A DNA stretch of 64,000 nucleotides from contig NZ_CP050440.1 in assembly GCF_011769525.1 (NCBI RefSeq), positions 310,001 to 374,000 on the forward strand, given 5' to 3'. Each line of letters begins with the position of its first letter. Positions within the stretch are counted from its first letter, which is position 1. Of this stretch, positions 43,043 through 52,944 are shown piece after piece. A program made the translations under genes and the position numbers. The stretch is from Tolypothrix sp. PCC 7910. GTDB taxonomy: Bacteria; Cyanobacteriota; Cyanobacteriia; Cyanobacteriales; Nostocaceae. The notes under the pieces were generated by a model. The model did no database searches. It worked only from the letters and a program-made list of their open reading frames with translations, and was not told where the DNA came from.

Positions 43043-46000
43043 TTACGAAATATCAAGTTGCTCAGTGAGTTCCATAATTTTTTCAAAATAAAAGTTATCT
43101 GCTAAGTCAGTTAAAAAAGTTTTTAATACAGTATTTTGTAGAGGAATCTGGTCGAGTAAGTCTAAAATCATACCATCGCTGCACTGAGCCGCAGCATGGT
43201 ATAACTGGGTTATCCATTCCGGTGGCATTTGCGATAACAAAGATAGTAATTCACTAGAAGTTACAATTTGTTCTTTTTTATTGAAATTCGCCTTTCCCAA
43301 TTGGTTACTTTCTTGCTGATAAAGATATTTGACTCCCAAATAAGTACTCAGCTTTTCTAGTAAGATTTCTTCGCGGAAGGGTTTATTAATTAAGTCATCA
43401 CAACCAGCTTTGATCATGGCGGCACGTTGTTCTTCAAACGCATTAGCAGTTAAGGCGATAATGATAGTCCGGCGCTGAGGGATAGAAAGTTTGCTTTCTG
43501 AAGCTTTAATCAATTTTGTTGCTTCGTAGCCATCCATGATTGGCATCCGCATATCCATAAAAATTAGGTGTGGTTGCCATTCTTGCCATTGGGCGATCGC
43601 TTCTTTGCCGTTAGTAGCTTCTTGTACCTCAAAACCAATAGATGTTAATAGTTCTACTATCAATAAACGGCTTTCTCTAGCATCATCAACTACTAGGATG
43701 CGAGCGTTTTTTTGATTCGGTGCTAAACCAATAACTGGAGATTTAGTTGGTTGAAGCTGAATGTCACTAGCTGAAGCGAGGTTAATTTGAATATCAAAAG
43801 TAAATTTACTACCTTCTCCCAAAGTGCTATTAACCCTAATATCTCCACCCATCAGTTGTACATATTTACGGCTAATGGCTAACCCTAATCCTGTTCCTTG
43901 TTGCGATTTTCTGCCAGTTTCAGTTTGTCCAAAAGCTTCAAATAATAAATCAATCTCTTGGGGGGCAATACCAGGGCCAGTATCTTGGACTTCAAATAAA
44001 ATTTGTGTGAGATAAGATGAATTTTGCTCAATGGTGTGGGATGTAACTCTCAGTATTACACTACCCTGGTGAGTAAACTTGATAGCATTTCCTAAAAGAT
44101 TGAGCAGAACTTGCAGTAATTTACTTTCATCAGTTTGCACATATTGAGGAATATCAGCAGCATATTCAAATATCAACTCTAAGTTTTTAGAAGCAGCTCG
44201 GAAGTGCAACATATCTTCCAAGCTTTTTAATAAATGAATTAAATCGAAGCTAGTGACATTCAAAGTAGTTCTACCAGCTTCAATTTTCGACATTTCTAAA
44301 ATGTCATTAATTAAATTCAACAGATGCTCACCAGCACGATTAATAATTGCTAAGTGCTGCTGATGTTCGCTGGATAAGCTATTTTCGCGGCTCATGATTT
44401 GGGTGAAACCGAGAATCGCGTTGAGTGGTGTTCGCAATTCATGGCTCATATTCGCTAGAAATTCACTTTTAGCACGATTAGCCGCATCAGCTGCGATCGC
44501 AGCTGCTTGTAATGCTTGTGACTGACTTTGCGTTTGTGCGAGCAATTGTGCTTGCTGTAAAGCAACTCCTAGCTGATTACCAATTTGAACAACAATGTTA
44601 ATTTCTTCTGTCTTCCATTGGCGGGGGCCAGAATTTTGGTAACTGGCTAATAATCCCCAGACTTCATTGCCACATAAAATTGGCACAGTAATATAGGCTC
44701 TGGCTTGCAGACGCTCTAAAAAGCTGATGTAATCATCTTGAAACTTGACTTTGTCAATGTCTGCAACACAGCGGAAATTGGCGACTTGGTTATACTCACT
44801 GTGTGGGATGGTATCTCGCTCTAAATCGAGTACCTCCTGTATACTATCCAACATTTTCCAAATACAGCGCCCTTCTTCTAAAGCACCTTCAGCAAGAGCG
44901 GGGTCATGTTTTTGTGTTTCCATGAGAGAAGACCAACCAAATCCTACCGATTCAGAGACAAATTCCCCAGTCCAATCGGGATGGAAACGGTAAACCGCAA
45001 CGCGATCGCAGTCTAACACTTGTCGTAATTCTTGGGTCGTGGCGGCGAAAATCGTCTCTAAATCTAAGGTTTGCCGCATCCTTTGAATAACTTGGGCGAT
45101 CGCTCTTTCCCGTTCAGCACTTTCTTGTAATGCTTCTTCTGCTAGCTTGCGCTCGGTAATATCTGTAACTGTGCCGATATAGCCCTTGATTTCGCCATCT
45201 TCGCCGATTTCTGGCAATGCCTGGCAAATTACCCAAACTATCCTTCCATCAGGCGTGAGGAAGCGTTGTTCCATTTTATAGGGGCTTTTTCTGAATCTGG
45301 CTTCATTCCATGTAGATAACAATTGCTCGTAATCATCTGGATGCATCGCTTTTGTCCAAGCTTTACCCAGAGACTCGACTAAGGAAAGCCCAGTAATTTC
45401 ACTCCAGCGTTGATTAAAATATAAAACATTGCCATCAACATCAGTATGGAAAATACAAGCTGGTGAGGCTTCTGCTAACAGTTGATATCGTTGTTGACTG
45501 GCTTGCAAAGCTAATTCTGCCAACTTCCGCACATTGACATCTGCTAAATAACCAACACATTCTATAGGGTTACCAGCCTCATCACGGATTAACCGCACTT
45601 GCTCGTATATCCAATGGTAAGTCCCGTCAGCGTGTAAAAAGCGGTATTCGTAAGACCGATACTCCTGCTCAAACAGCTCAGAAAACTTTTTCAAAATAGA
45701 TTCCACATCTTCTGGGTGGACGTGACGCAACCAGAAACTAGAATCTTGAAGAAATTCTCGCGCTTCATAGCCGAGCATTTTCTTCACGTTCTCACTCATA
45801 AAAGTCGTGCCAAAATCCCCAGCAGTTTTGCAGCTATAAATCACCACCGGGCTAGAAGTCAGGAGATATTGTAAGCGTTCGTTAGCTAAACGCAGTTTTT
45901 GCTCTGCATATTTGCGATCGCTAATTTCTACCATGACTGTACCCACACCAGAAGGGCGATCGTCTTCACCAGGAATGGGAAAATAGGAAATCAAGAAGTG

Positions 46001-49000
46001 ACGTACCGTATCTGGTTGCTTGGGTACAGGACTGCTGACTTCTAAGTTGAGAATCGGTTTTCCAGTTGATAACACCTGCTCATAATATGGAGTGACCACA
46101 GGGGCAATATGGGGAATAATTTCCTGAATAGTCTTACCAATGTGGTCTTTTTGCGGATATCCATTAATATCTGCCTGTAATTCGTTGATTTGCACAAACC
46201 GCAGTTGATTATCTAAAATACTCATACCCACAGGCGCACCAGAGAAAAAGGCATTAAGACGCGCTTCTCTCAGGGCAATTTCTTTTTCTAAGGCTTTGCG
46301 TTCAGTGATATCTTTGTTTGTACCTGTCATTCGCAGTGGTACACCCTGTTCATCACGCTCAAAAATTTGCCCGCGAGTTTGAATCCACTTCCAAGTACCT
46401 GAGGCGCATTGCATCCGAAATTCCACTTCATAAATCGGGCTTGCACCTTGCAAATGCTGCGCTAAAACTGCGTTAACTAAAGATAAATCTTCGGGATGAA
46501 CTAATTGCTCAAAAGCTTGGATATTATCTTCAATTTCATGTTCTTCATAGCCCAGCATTTTCTTCCAGCGCCAGTCACGATATATTTTGTTACTAGTGAG
46601 ATTCCAATCCCACAATCCTAAATCGCTGGCTTCTAAAGCCAATTGCAAACGTTCTTCGCTCTTTCTATGGGCTGCTTCTACCTGTTTGCGCTGAATTAAT
46701 CCCCCTAACTGGGCTGCAACCGCAGATACTAGCAATAGCAACCGCTTATCAACTTGTACCGGGCTGCTTTTAAAAAATGCCAAAATTGCTAAGACTTTGT
46801 TACTAGCTAAAATTGGCACACCAAACACAGCTTTTAATCCTACTCTAGCTGCTTGTGGCGATCGCAAAAAAACAGGCTGTGTGACACGAGAAACATCTTC
46901 CAGCCATTCTGGTTGTTTTTGTTGCCAAACTCGCCCTGGCAAATCTTCGCCCAGATTTAAGGTAATAGTTTTACTTTCTAAGCCGAATTCTTCTAAACTG
47001 CTATCTTCACCGTACCAACTGAGAGTATGTTCTAAAACCTTACCATCATCGCTCGGTATCCAAGCTTCGCCAAAATCCCAGCCGATATTTTGGCAAATTA
47101 AGCGCAAAATGACTACTAAAGCTGTGTTTACATCAATAGCGCGAGTTATCGCTTGAGTAGTTAACAGCAATAAACGGCTTTCGTTTTCAGCTTGTTTGCG
47201 CTCAGTAATGTCTTTAGCTGTACCCAATATGTACTGTTGCCCATCAATTTCGATCATTTCCGCGCTGAACAGGGTAGTTTTCACTTCGCCTGTAGCTGTA
47301 CGGACATCAACTTCATGGTTACGAATTGCTTTTGTTTGGCGCAAAATTTGCTGAAGATAAGCATATTCTTCTGGATTTACCCAAATCTGCAATTCTTGGT
47401 TAGTATGTCCAATGACTTGAGCATGGGAATAACCAAAAAATGAACAAAAGCTATCGTTAACTTCGATATAGCGCATCTCCGGAATAATACTGAGGCTAAT
47501 CGGGTCAGGAGATGAGCGAAAAGCTGAACCTAACTTTTCTTCAGAAATGCGGCGTGCAGTTTCAGCGCGTCTACGTTCTCGTGCTTCTAGAGCCAAAGAG
47601 ACTAAATTTCCTAAAGAACGGGCAAAATTTTGGTCTTCTTGTGTCCAATGATGAGCAATTAATACAGATTCTAGGCATAAAACACCGACAGTTTTTCCCC
47701 CTAGCCGGATTGGTGAATCCAGCATCGAAGTAATGTTTAAGGGAGTCAAGTATGACTCCAAGAATTCTCTAGTGCGAGGATCGTTGCAAGCATCATGGGC
47801 AACAATTAACTGGTTTTGATGCAAAGCTTGGAAATAAGCCGGATAATCTGCGGTAACTAGGGAATATCCTTCGCTATGCTGATCTTGGCTTTGCTCAAAT
47901 AAATTTATGCACTGCAGAATTGTTTCGTTTTCTGCATATAGCCAAACGCTAGCTCGTTCCACCGCAATATTTTTTGCCCCTACTTCTGTAATCAGACTTA
48001 CAGCCGCTTTTAAGTCGCCTTGATAAAGCACCTGATTGGTGGCGAGTTCTGTAAGTACTAAATTATGCTGACGGAGTTTAATAGCACTGGCTTGTAATGC
48101 TTGTTCGGCGCGTTTGCGCTGCGTAATATTACTAGCTGTACCAGTGATGCCAACAACTTCGCCCTCATCATTATGTAAAGCGATCGCATTCAGCATCAGA
48201 TACAGGATGCTACCATCTCTCGTAGTACAGGTAATTTCATGCTGAAAAATCGACTCGCCATTGAGAAGACGCAGAAAAACTTCCTGCATTTGGGTAACTT
48301 GGCTGGGCAAAATAAAATCAGTAAACGCCCGCCCAATCATCTCTTGGGGTTCGTAACCATATAACTTTCTCACCGCCGGATTAATAAAAGTAATTAATCC
48401 TTTTATATCCACAGACCAAATGATGTCTTGGGAAGTCTCAACTAAGTGACGATATTTACCTTCGCTGGCTTTGAGAGCAAACAGGCGCGCCTTCCGCGAA
48501 GCTTCACTGATGCGAATTTGCTGCTGGAGTTGGCGATTTTGCTTTTCTAATTCTGTACGTGCTTGTTTTTCTGTTTCTAATAGTTGAGTTTGCTCGTGAG
48601 CAACAGCAATAGCCGCTGCGGTGGCTTGTAAAAGTGAGACTTCTGCAGTTTCCCAAAAACGGGCAGCAACACAGTTATCAAAGCCGATGAAACCAAAAAA
48701 CTCACCTTTAACAAAAATTGGGAGAACCAGAATTGATAAAACTCCCTGACTAGCTAAAATCTCCCGTTCTAATTCCGGACATTCCGCTACGATATCGGAA
48801 ATAATTTCGCCTTGTGATAATAAGGTAGCCCAACGTGGAAAAGACTTATCATAAGCAACACTTTGTAAAGCAGGGTTATGATTTTTTGGCTGAATTCCCG
48901 GTGCACACCATTCAGCACATTGACTCATCACCAAACCACCACTGGCTGCGTGGTAATTTTCAAAAATATATACACGACTTACTTTTGCTGCTGTCCCTAA

Positions 49001-49930
49001 AATTTGCACAATTTCGGTGTAGCATTTTTTATTGCCATCAAAAGTAGACAATTTGCGTTGAATTGCTAGCAAAGCTTCTAAATAGCGTTCGCGAGATTTT
49101 TGGGCAGCTTGTGTAACTTGGCGATCGCTAATATTTATGAGTGTGGTTACCACAAAATATTTGCTATCATCCTGTTGACCAATTACCTGGGTCATCTCTA
49201 CAGGTAAGCGCGAACCATCTTTACGCGTAATAATAAATTCTCTTTTTTCTGACTTAGCCGCGTTAAAAATAAAATTTTTATATTGCTGAATTAAATTAGA
49301 TTTAGCTACATCTGTTAAATTTGCATAATGTAATGTAAATTGCTGATCAATCAGTTCTTCACGGGTAAATCCATACATTTGGCAGTAGGCAGGATTCACA
49401 TCTAAAAAATATCCATTTTCATCCGTCAGGCAAATACCTACTTTGGTATTATGCAACATCGCATCTATATATATGCTGCTGTGCTGTACATCGTCCTTTG
49501 CTGCAAACAAAATAGGATTTTTAGTTGTTAACTGCTTTTGGAAGTTTTGCAGCGTGAGTCTATTTTTTACCCGTAATACAACATCTTCCAAATGTAATGG
49601 CTTAGAAATATAATCAACAGTCCCTATTTCATAAGACTTAAATTTTTTGAAAAATTCATCTGGATAGCTGAGAAAAATTATGGGGATATTTTGTGTAGTT
49701 TTTTCATATATAAGATATCGCCAAAGTTCATATCCATCCATCTCTGGCATTATCAGATCTAGCAAAATTAAATCAGGTTGAAAAGTAGTTACCTGATTAA
49801 TTGCGAGTTTACCCGAATTGACACTTTTAACTTGATACCCTTGACAGCAGAGAATATCTGCTAAAAATTCTAAATCTTCTGGCTGATCGTCAACCACTAA
49901 AATTTTGATTTCTTGAACATTAATTGCCAT
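43043..49930 (-). CDS. Giant multi-PAS/GAF hybrid histidine kinase (2,295 residues)
   Basis: A very long soluble sensor kinase. Visible order: receiver (about 8-125, LILLDLIMPEMDGYEL), PAS (150-275), GAF (285-450), coiled coil, PAS (490-610), GAF (625-790), PAS (805-925), GAF (930-1090), PAS (1105-1225), PAS (1235-1350), PAS (1355-1475), PAS (1485-1600), phytochrome-like GAF (1610-1795), HisKA with NMSHELRTPLNAILGF near 1830, HATPase (about 1930-2045, GTGLGLAISRKYVQLMGG), receiver (about 2070-2190, LIFMDMRMPIMDGYEA) and a C-terminal 100-residue tail of unknown fold. Boundaries are approximate. It has no membrane span and probably integrates several small-molecule or light signals; no GAF shows a clear bilin-binding cysteine by eye. 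The gene is monocistronic. Confidence 0.9.
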   Translation of the reverse strand: MAINVQEIKILVVDDQPEDLEFLADILCCQGYQVKSVNSGKLAINQVTTFQPDLILLDLIMPEMDGYELWRYLIYEKTTQNIPIIFLSYPDEFFKKFKSYEIGTVDYISKPLHLEDVVLRVKNRLTLQNFQKQLTTKNPILFAAKDDVQHSSIYIDAMLHNTKVGICLTDENGYFLDVNPAYCQMYGFTREELIDQQFTLHYANLTDVAKSNLIQQYKNFIFNAAKSEKREFIITRKDGSRLPVEMTQVIGQQDDSKYFVVTTLINISDRQVTQAAQKSRERYLEALLAIQRKLSTFDGNKKCYTEIVQILGTAAKVSRVYIFENYHAASGGLVMSQCAEWCAPGIQPKNHNPALQSVAYDKSFPRWATLLSQGEIISDIVAECPELEREILASQGVLSILVLPIFVKGEFFGFIGFDNCVAARFWETAEVSLLQATAAAIAVAHEQTQLLETEKQARTELEKQNRQLQQQIRISEASRKARLFALKASEGKYRHLVETSQDIIWSVDIKGLITFINPAVRKLYGYEPQEMIGRAFTDFILPSQVTQMQEVFLRLLNGESIFQHEITCTTRDGSILYLMLNAIALHNDEGEVVGITGTASNITQRKRAEQALQASAIKLRQHNLVLTELATNQVLYQGDLKAAVSLITEVGAKNIAVERASVWLYAENETILQCINLFEQSQDQHSEGYSLVTADYPAYFQALHQNQLIVAHDACNDPRTREFLESYLTPLNITSMLDSPIRLGGKTVGVLCLESVLIAHHWTQEDQNFARSLGNLVSLALEARERRRAETARRISEEKLGSAFRSSPDPISLSIIPEMRYIEVNDSFCSFFGYSHAQVIGHTNQELQIWVNPEEYAYLQQILRQTKAIRNHEVDVRTATGEVKTTLFSAEMIEIDGQQYILGTAKDITERKQAENESRLLLLTTQAITRAIDVNTALVVILRLICQNIGWDFGEAWIPSDDGKVLEHTLSWYGEDSSLEEFGLESKTITLNLGEDLPGRVWQQKQPEWLEDVSRVTQPVFLRSPQAARVGLKAVFGVPILASNKVLAILAFFKSSPVQVDKRLLLLVSAVAAQLGGLIQRKQVEAAHRKSEERLQLALEASDLGLWDWNLTSNKIYRDWRWKKMLGYEEHEIEDNIQAFEQLVHPEDLSLVNAVLAQHLQGASPIYEVEFRMQCASGTWKWIQTRGQIFERDEQGVPLRMTGTNKDITERKALEKEIALREARLNAFFSGAPVGMSILDNQLRFVQINELQADINGYPQKDHIGKTIQEIIPHIAPVVTPYYEQVLSTGKPILNLEVSSPVPKQPDTVRHFLISYFPIPGEDDRPSGVGTVMVEISDRKYAEQKLRLANERLQYLLTSSPVVIYSCKTAGDFGTTFMSENVKKMLGYEAREFLQDSSFWLRHVHPEDVESILKKFSELFEQEYRSYEYRFLHADGTYHWIYEQVRLIRDEAGNPIECVGYLADVNVRKLAELALQASQQRYQLLAEASPACIFHTDVDGNVLYFNQRWSEITGLSLVESLGKAWTKAMHPDDYEQLLSTWNEARFRKSPYKMEQRFLTPDGRIVWVICQALPEIGEDGEIKGYIGTVTDITERKLAEEALQESAERERAIAQVIQRMRQTLDLETIFAATTQELRQVLDCDRVAVYRFHPDWTGEFVSESVGFGWSSLMETQKHDPALAEGALEEGRCIWKMLDSIQEVLDLERDTIPHSEYNQVANFRCVADIDKVKFQDDYISFLERLQARAYITVPILCGNEVWGLLASYQNSGPRQWKTEEINIVVQIGNQLGVALQQAQLLAQTQSQSQALQAAAIAADAANRAKSEFLANMSHELRTPLNAILGFTQIMSRENSLSSEHQQHLAIINRAGEHLLNLINDILEMSKIEAGRTTLNVTSFDLIHLLKSLEDMLHFRAASKNLELIFEYAADIPQYVQTDESKLLQVLLNLLGNAIKFTHQGSVILRVTSHTIEQNSSYLTQILFEVQDTGPGIAPQEIDLLFEAFGQTETGRKSQQGTGLGLAISRKYVQLMGGDIRVNSTLGEGSKFTFDIQINLASASDIQLQPTKSPVIGLAPNQKNARILVVDDARESRLLIVELLTSIGFEVQEATNGKEAIAQWQEWQPHLIFMDMRMPIMDGYEATKLIKASESKLSIPQRRTIIIALTANAFEEQRAAMIKAGCDDLINKPFREEILLEKLSTYLGVKYLYQQESNQLGKANFNKKEQIVTSSELLSLLSQMPPEWITQLYHAAAQCSDGMILDLLDQIPLQNTVLKTFLTDLADNFYFEKIMELTEQLDIS

Positions 49931-50238
49931 ATCAATTTTAAATTTGATTTCAAAAACTCAAGAATCAGCCCCTCCGGGGAATTTAAAATGCAAAATTATA
50001 ATACTCACGAAAAAAATTATTTACTCTAAATAAGAACGTTTCATACTTGTGCCAATAGCAGGAAAAGTTATCTGGGGAACATCGTAATTTTAATACCTTA
50101 ATTATTGATGAGGTTTTTTACGACTTTATAGTTCATACTCACAAGTTCCTCAACTTCTAGCTTTAAATTTATGTTAAATCCAAATTTTTAGATTGATTTT
50201 TGATACCAGTTTATGTTTGATTTTATGAAGGGGCAAGT
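49931..50238. other. Divergent region between giant kinase and radical SAM gene
   Basis: About 308 AT-rich bases without a gene. It should hold both divergent promoters. No reliable motif was found apart from a purine-rich AAGGGGCAAGT ribosome binding region before the forward ATG. Confidence 0.4.
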
Positions 50239-51060
50239 ATGAGTGCTACAGCATATAAACAATATCCATCCTGTTCTTCTGTCTATGGCCCAGTAGAATC
50301 ATGGCGATTTGGGCGATCGCTGGGCATCGATCCTATTGGTTCGCAATCTACCTGTTCCTTCCACTGTATCTACTGCCAGTTGGGAAAAATAGAGGCCAGA
50401 ACAACTGAACGCCAAATTTTTGTACCTACATCTCAAATTGTTGATGAGTTGGAGGCTATGGAAACACTAGATAATGTAGATACAGTCACCCTGAGCGGTA
50501 GTGGTGAACCTACACTAGCCCTGAATTTAGAGAAAATTATCGGTGTTGTCAAAAGAATTACTAAAAAGCCAACTGTAGTTTTGACTAATAGTACCTTGCT
50601 ATGCGATCCCACAGTCCGTAGAGATTTGATCGCGGCAGATACGGTAGCTGCAAAACTAGATGCCATTTCGTCAAATCAATTGCAGCAAGTCAATCGCTGT
50701 GTAGAGACAATTAATCTACCCAGCCTTGTGGCAGGAATCAAGCAATTTCGTCAGGAATATTCAGGAAATTTGGCTATTCAAACAATGGTCTTGTCTCCTT
50801 GGACACCAGAAAGGGTCATGGATTACATCCAAATCCTTCATATTCTGCAACCGGATGAGGTTCAACTCAATATTCCTTCCCGTCCCCGTGTTTTGGTACG
50901 CCAATTAGATGCACGTGGTAACGATATTCTCCAACCAGCCCCTTACCTCATGCAAAACCTTAGATGCGTCAGTACAAGCGTCTTAGCTTCGCTAGCTACT
51001 CAAATTTACAATGCAGTGAAAATCCCAGTGCGTTATCCAGGAATGGCTTCGCTGGTTTAG
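50239..51060 (+). CDS. Radical SAM protein
   Basis: A 273-residue radical SAM enzyme. The 4Fe-4S-binding CxxxCxxC is C39, C43 and C46 in STCSFHCIYCQLGK. Next are the SAM-binding glycine motif SGSGEPTLA near 88-96, TNSTLL near 117 and a C-terminal stretch with IPSRPRVLV. This matches the COG0731-like group of uncharacterised Fe-S oxidoreductases. The absence of extra cysteine clusters suggests no auxiliary Fe-S cluster. Start is the ATG after AAGGGGC at a good distance. A second Fe-S protein of the activase type follows on the same strand after about 150 bases that contain two palindromic repeats, so co-transcription is uncertain. Confidence 0.85.
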   Translation: MSATAYKQYPSCSSVYGPVESWRFGRSLGIDPIGSQSTCSFHCIYCQLGKIEARTTERQIFVPTSQIVDELEAMETLDNVDTVTLSGSGEPTLALNLEKIIGVVKRITKKPTVVLTNSTLLCDPTVRRDLIAADTVAAKLDAISSNQLQQVNRCVETINLPSLVAGIKQFRQEYSGNLAIQTMVLSPWTPERVMDYIQILHILQPDEVQLNIPSRPRVLVRQLDARGNDILQPAPYLMQNLRCVSTSVLASLATQIYNAVKIPVRYPGMASLV

Positions 51061-51061
51061 A

Positions 51062-51151
51062 GAGACGCGATTTATCGCGTACAAGAGTTAGTTCGCATAA
51101 GACAAATCGATTGACGTTTAAATCCTGTAGAGACGCGATTCATCGCGTCTT
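51062..51151. repeat. Two GAGACGCGAT-type palindromes
   Basis: GAGACGCGATTTATCGCGT at 51062-51080 and a 51-base copy of the 30092 repeat at 51101-51151, ending in GAGACGCGATTCATCGCGTC. Strong GC hairpins with AT flanks, dispersed in the genome. Confidence 0.75.
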
Positions 51152-51211
51152 GACTGAGTGAACAGTCAGTTATGAGTTTCTTTACAGCTAAAGCTTCAAA
51201 GGAGGAAAAAG

Positions 51212-51838
51212 ATGGAATCCCAGCCAAATCACCCATCGCAACAACTTATGGAAATTCCCCCTGAGCATCTTAATATTATGGGCTACGTTGATGAATCTGA
51301 AGTTAACGGGCCTGGTTGTCGTGCTGTTGTTTGGGTGCAAGGTTGTTCCCGCGAATGTCCTGGCTGTTTTAATCCAGCATCTTGGTCATTTGCGGTCAAC
51401 CAATTAATATCCGTTGATACCCTTGCTGAAAATATCCTGAAAAAGCCGCGCAATACAGGGGTAACTTTTTCTGGTGGCGAACCATTTTGGCAAGCACCTG
51501 CATTAGCATCTTTAGCACGTAAGCTGAAAGCTGCTGGATTAAATGTAATGTCATTTACTGGGTTCACTTTGAAGCAGCTGCAATCGGAATCTGCTCCCCC
51601 AGGTTCGCAAGATTTGTTAGAACAACTAGATATTCTGATTGATGGGCCATTTGTGGAGTCTTTGGCGATTCATTCTCCTAATTCTCCAGTTTCCTCCAGC
51701 AATCAACGAGTTAACATCTTTAATCCTGATTTCCAAGACAAAATTACCTGGGCTAGCGACCAGATAGAAATTCATGTCTTCAAAGATGGTAGCCGGTTGG
51801 TGACTGGCTACCAAAGTTTGTGGCAGCAGGTAGAGTAG
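51212..51838 (+). CDS. NrdG-like radical SAM activating protein
   Basis: A 208-residue single-cluster radical SAM protein. The cluster motif is C45, C49 and C52 in WVQGCSRECPGCFNPASWSF, followed by TFSGGEPFWQ (the GGE SAM motif near 90) and DILIDGPFVESLA near 140. This is the pattern of glycyl-radical activases such as the anaerobic ribonucleotide reductase activator NrdG, but no glycyl-radical enzyme gene is adjacent in the window, so the partner is unknown. Translation is well set: AAGGAGG lies six bases before the ATG, the best ribosome binding site in the neighbourhood. Confidence 0.82.
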   Translation: MESQPNHPSQQLMEIPPEHLNIMGYVDESEVNGPGCRAVVWVQGCSRECPGCFNPASWSFAVNQLISVDTLAENILKKPRNTGVTFSGGEPFWQAPALASLARKLKAAGLNVMSFTGFTLKQLQSESAPPGSQDLLEQLDILIDGPFVESLAIHSPNSPVSSSNQRVNIFNPDFQDKITWASDQIEIHVFKDGSRLVTGYQSLWQQVE

Positions 51839-51929
51839 GGATTGGGGATTGGGGACTGGGGACTGGGACTAGGGAAATAAGGGGATAAATTCCTATTACC
51901 AATTACCCATTACCAATTACCCATGCCCA
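51839..51929. repeat. Heptamer repeats between NrdG-like gene and secreted protein gene
   Basis: GGGGATT/GGGGACT units at about 51838-51870 and CAATTAC/CCATTAC units at about 51898-51923, lying between convergent genes. Confidence 0.8.
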
Positions 51930-52436
51930 TCACTTAATTTCTTTGAAATCTTCGATTGTGAGATATAATTCTTCATCGGCCATCTGACTGTTGTAATCGA
52001 TGTTAATTTGAGTCGGATAGCCGAGTTTTTTATTGTAATTGACATTCATACTGGATGCTCTTTTGGCGATCGCATCCCGAATTACATTGAAAACTTTGGG
52101 CAGTGTACTGTATTCCTGAAATAACTCGGGATTGACTTTTTTACCATTTTTATCGGTAATTGACACTGTTTGCCCGTTACGCACTTCAATTGTTACTGGG
52201 CCTCTAGCTTCTTCTGTACAGAAACAACTTCTACTAACTTTGTAGCGGTAGTTACGGATTCTTTGCTGACTCCATACCCGGCGATTCTGTCTAAATTCCT
52301 GTAAGTTTGTGTTAGCGATCGCTGATGACTGTGCTACCTGTGCTGGAGATTGAGATATTGCTGGTTTGTTTAAACCCAAAGCGAGTAATAATCCTGTACT
52401 AACTAATCCGGCACTAACAATAATACTTAAGCGCAT
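51930..52436 (-). CDS. Secreted DUF6174-like protein
   Basis: A 168-residue predicted periplasmic or extracellular protein. The ATG at 52436 is chosen because it starts the signal peptide directly (MRLSIIVSAGLVSTGLLLALGL, cleavage likely after AISQS or shortly after). The mature domain has RRVWSQQRIRNYRYKVSRSCFCTEEARGPVTIEVRNGQT and LYLTIEDFKEI, the arrangement of DUF6174 proteins (a W..x..NY.Y....C.C motif and a strand-rich core). The two cysteines of CFC may pair or bind a metal. Function is unknown. Confidence 0.75.
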   Translation of the reverse strand: MRLSIIVSAGLVSTGLLLALGLNKPAISQSPAQVAQSSAIANTNLQEFRQNRRVWSQQRIRNYRYKVSRSCFCTEEARGPVTIEVRNGQTVSITDKNGKKVNPELFQEYSTLPKVFNVIRDAIAKRASSMNVNYNKKLGYPTQINIDYNSQMADEELYLTIEDFKEIK

Positions 52437-52944
52437 ATAAATAAATTGAATGATTATTTGAACGGTTATTAAGTTATGAGAATTTGACAAAGCTTTTAAA
52501 GTTCCTGATGAGCTTTGCCAAGGTTAAATTTAGGTTTTTTAGTTAATTTTGCTACTGTCTAATCTTGAGATTCTATGTATGCTGAGTTCGATAGTAGAGA
52601 AAATACGATCGCATCTGTGCCAAAATTGACTCTTCGGTGGATATTGGCGATCGCGAGAAATCAGCAATATCTAGCTTAAAAGTTTTAATATTCCCTTAAT
52701 CTTTAGTGACTGTAATTCTCTTCATTACCTTAACTACAGCACTCTACTTGATAACTAGCGGATTTTTCTGAGGTATGTTTTTAAGTTAGCTATTATACTA
52801 TATTCACTCTATTTACGTCTTATATCTAAAGATAGAGAATATTGTTTATCTTAAATTTGGAAATTACAACCTGAGAAGGGTTAATTTCTAAATGCAACGG
52901 CCCTAGCAAACCTGCCTATTTACTTTTAGCGCAACCGAGGTCAG
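52437..52944. other. Intergenic region upstream of the TPR gene
   Basis: About 508 bases with no gene. It holds two HIP1-like sites near 52608 and 52649. The last 90 bases before the TPR start contain AACCTGAGAAGGGTTAATTT and GGCCCTAGCAAACC segments that could fold, but they match no riboswitch I recognise. Confidence 0.4.

Noticed and set aside
52860-52944. Possible riboswitch before the TPR gene (AACCTGAGA and GCAAACC segments)
   Set aside because: Segments resemble pieces of several riboswitch cores but do not assemble into TPP, c-di-GMP or glutamine riboswitch consensus.
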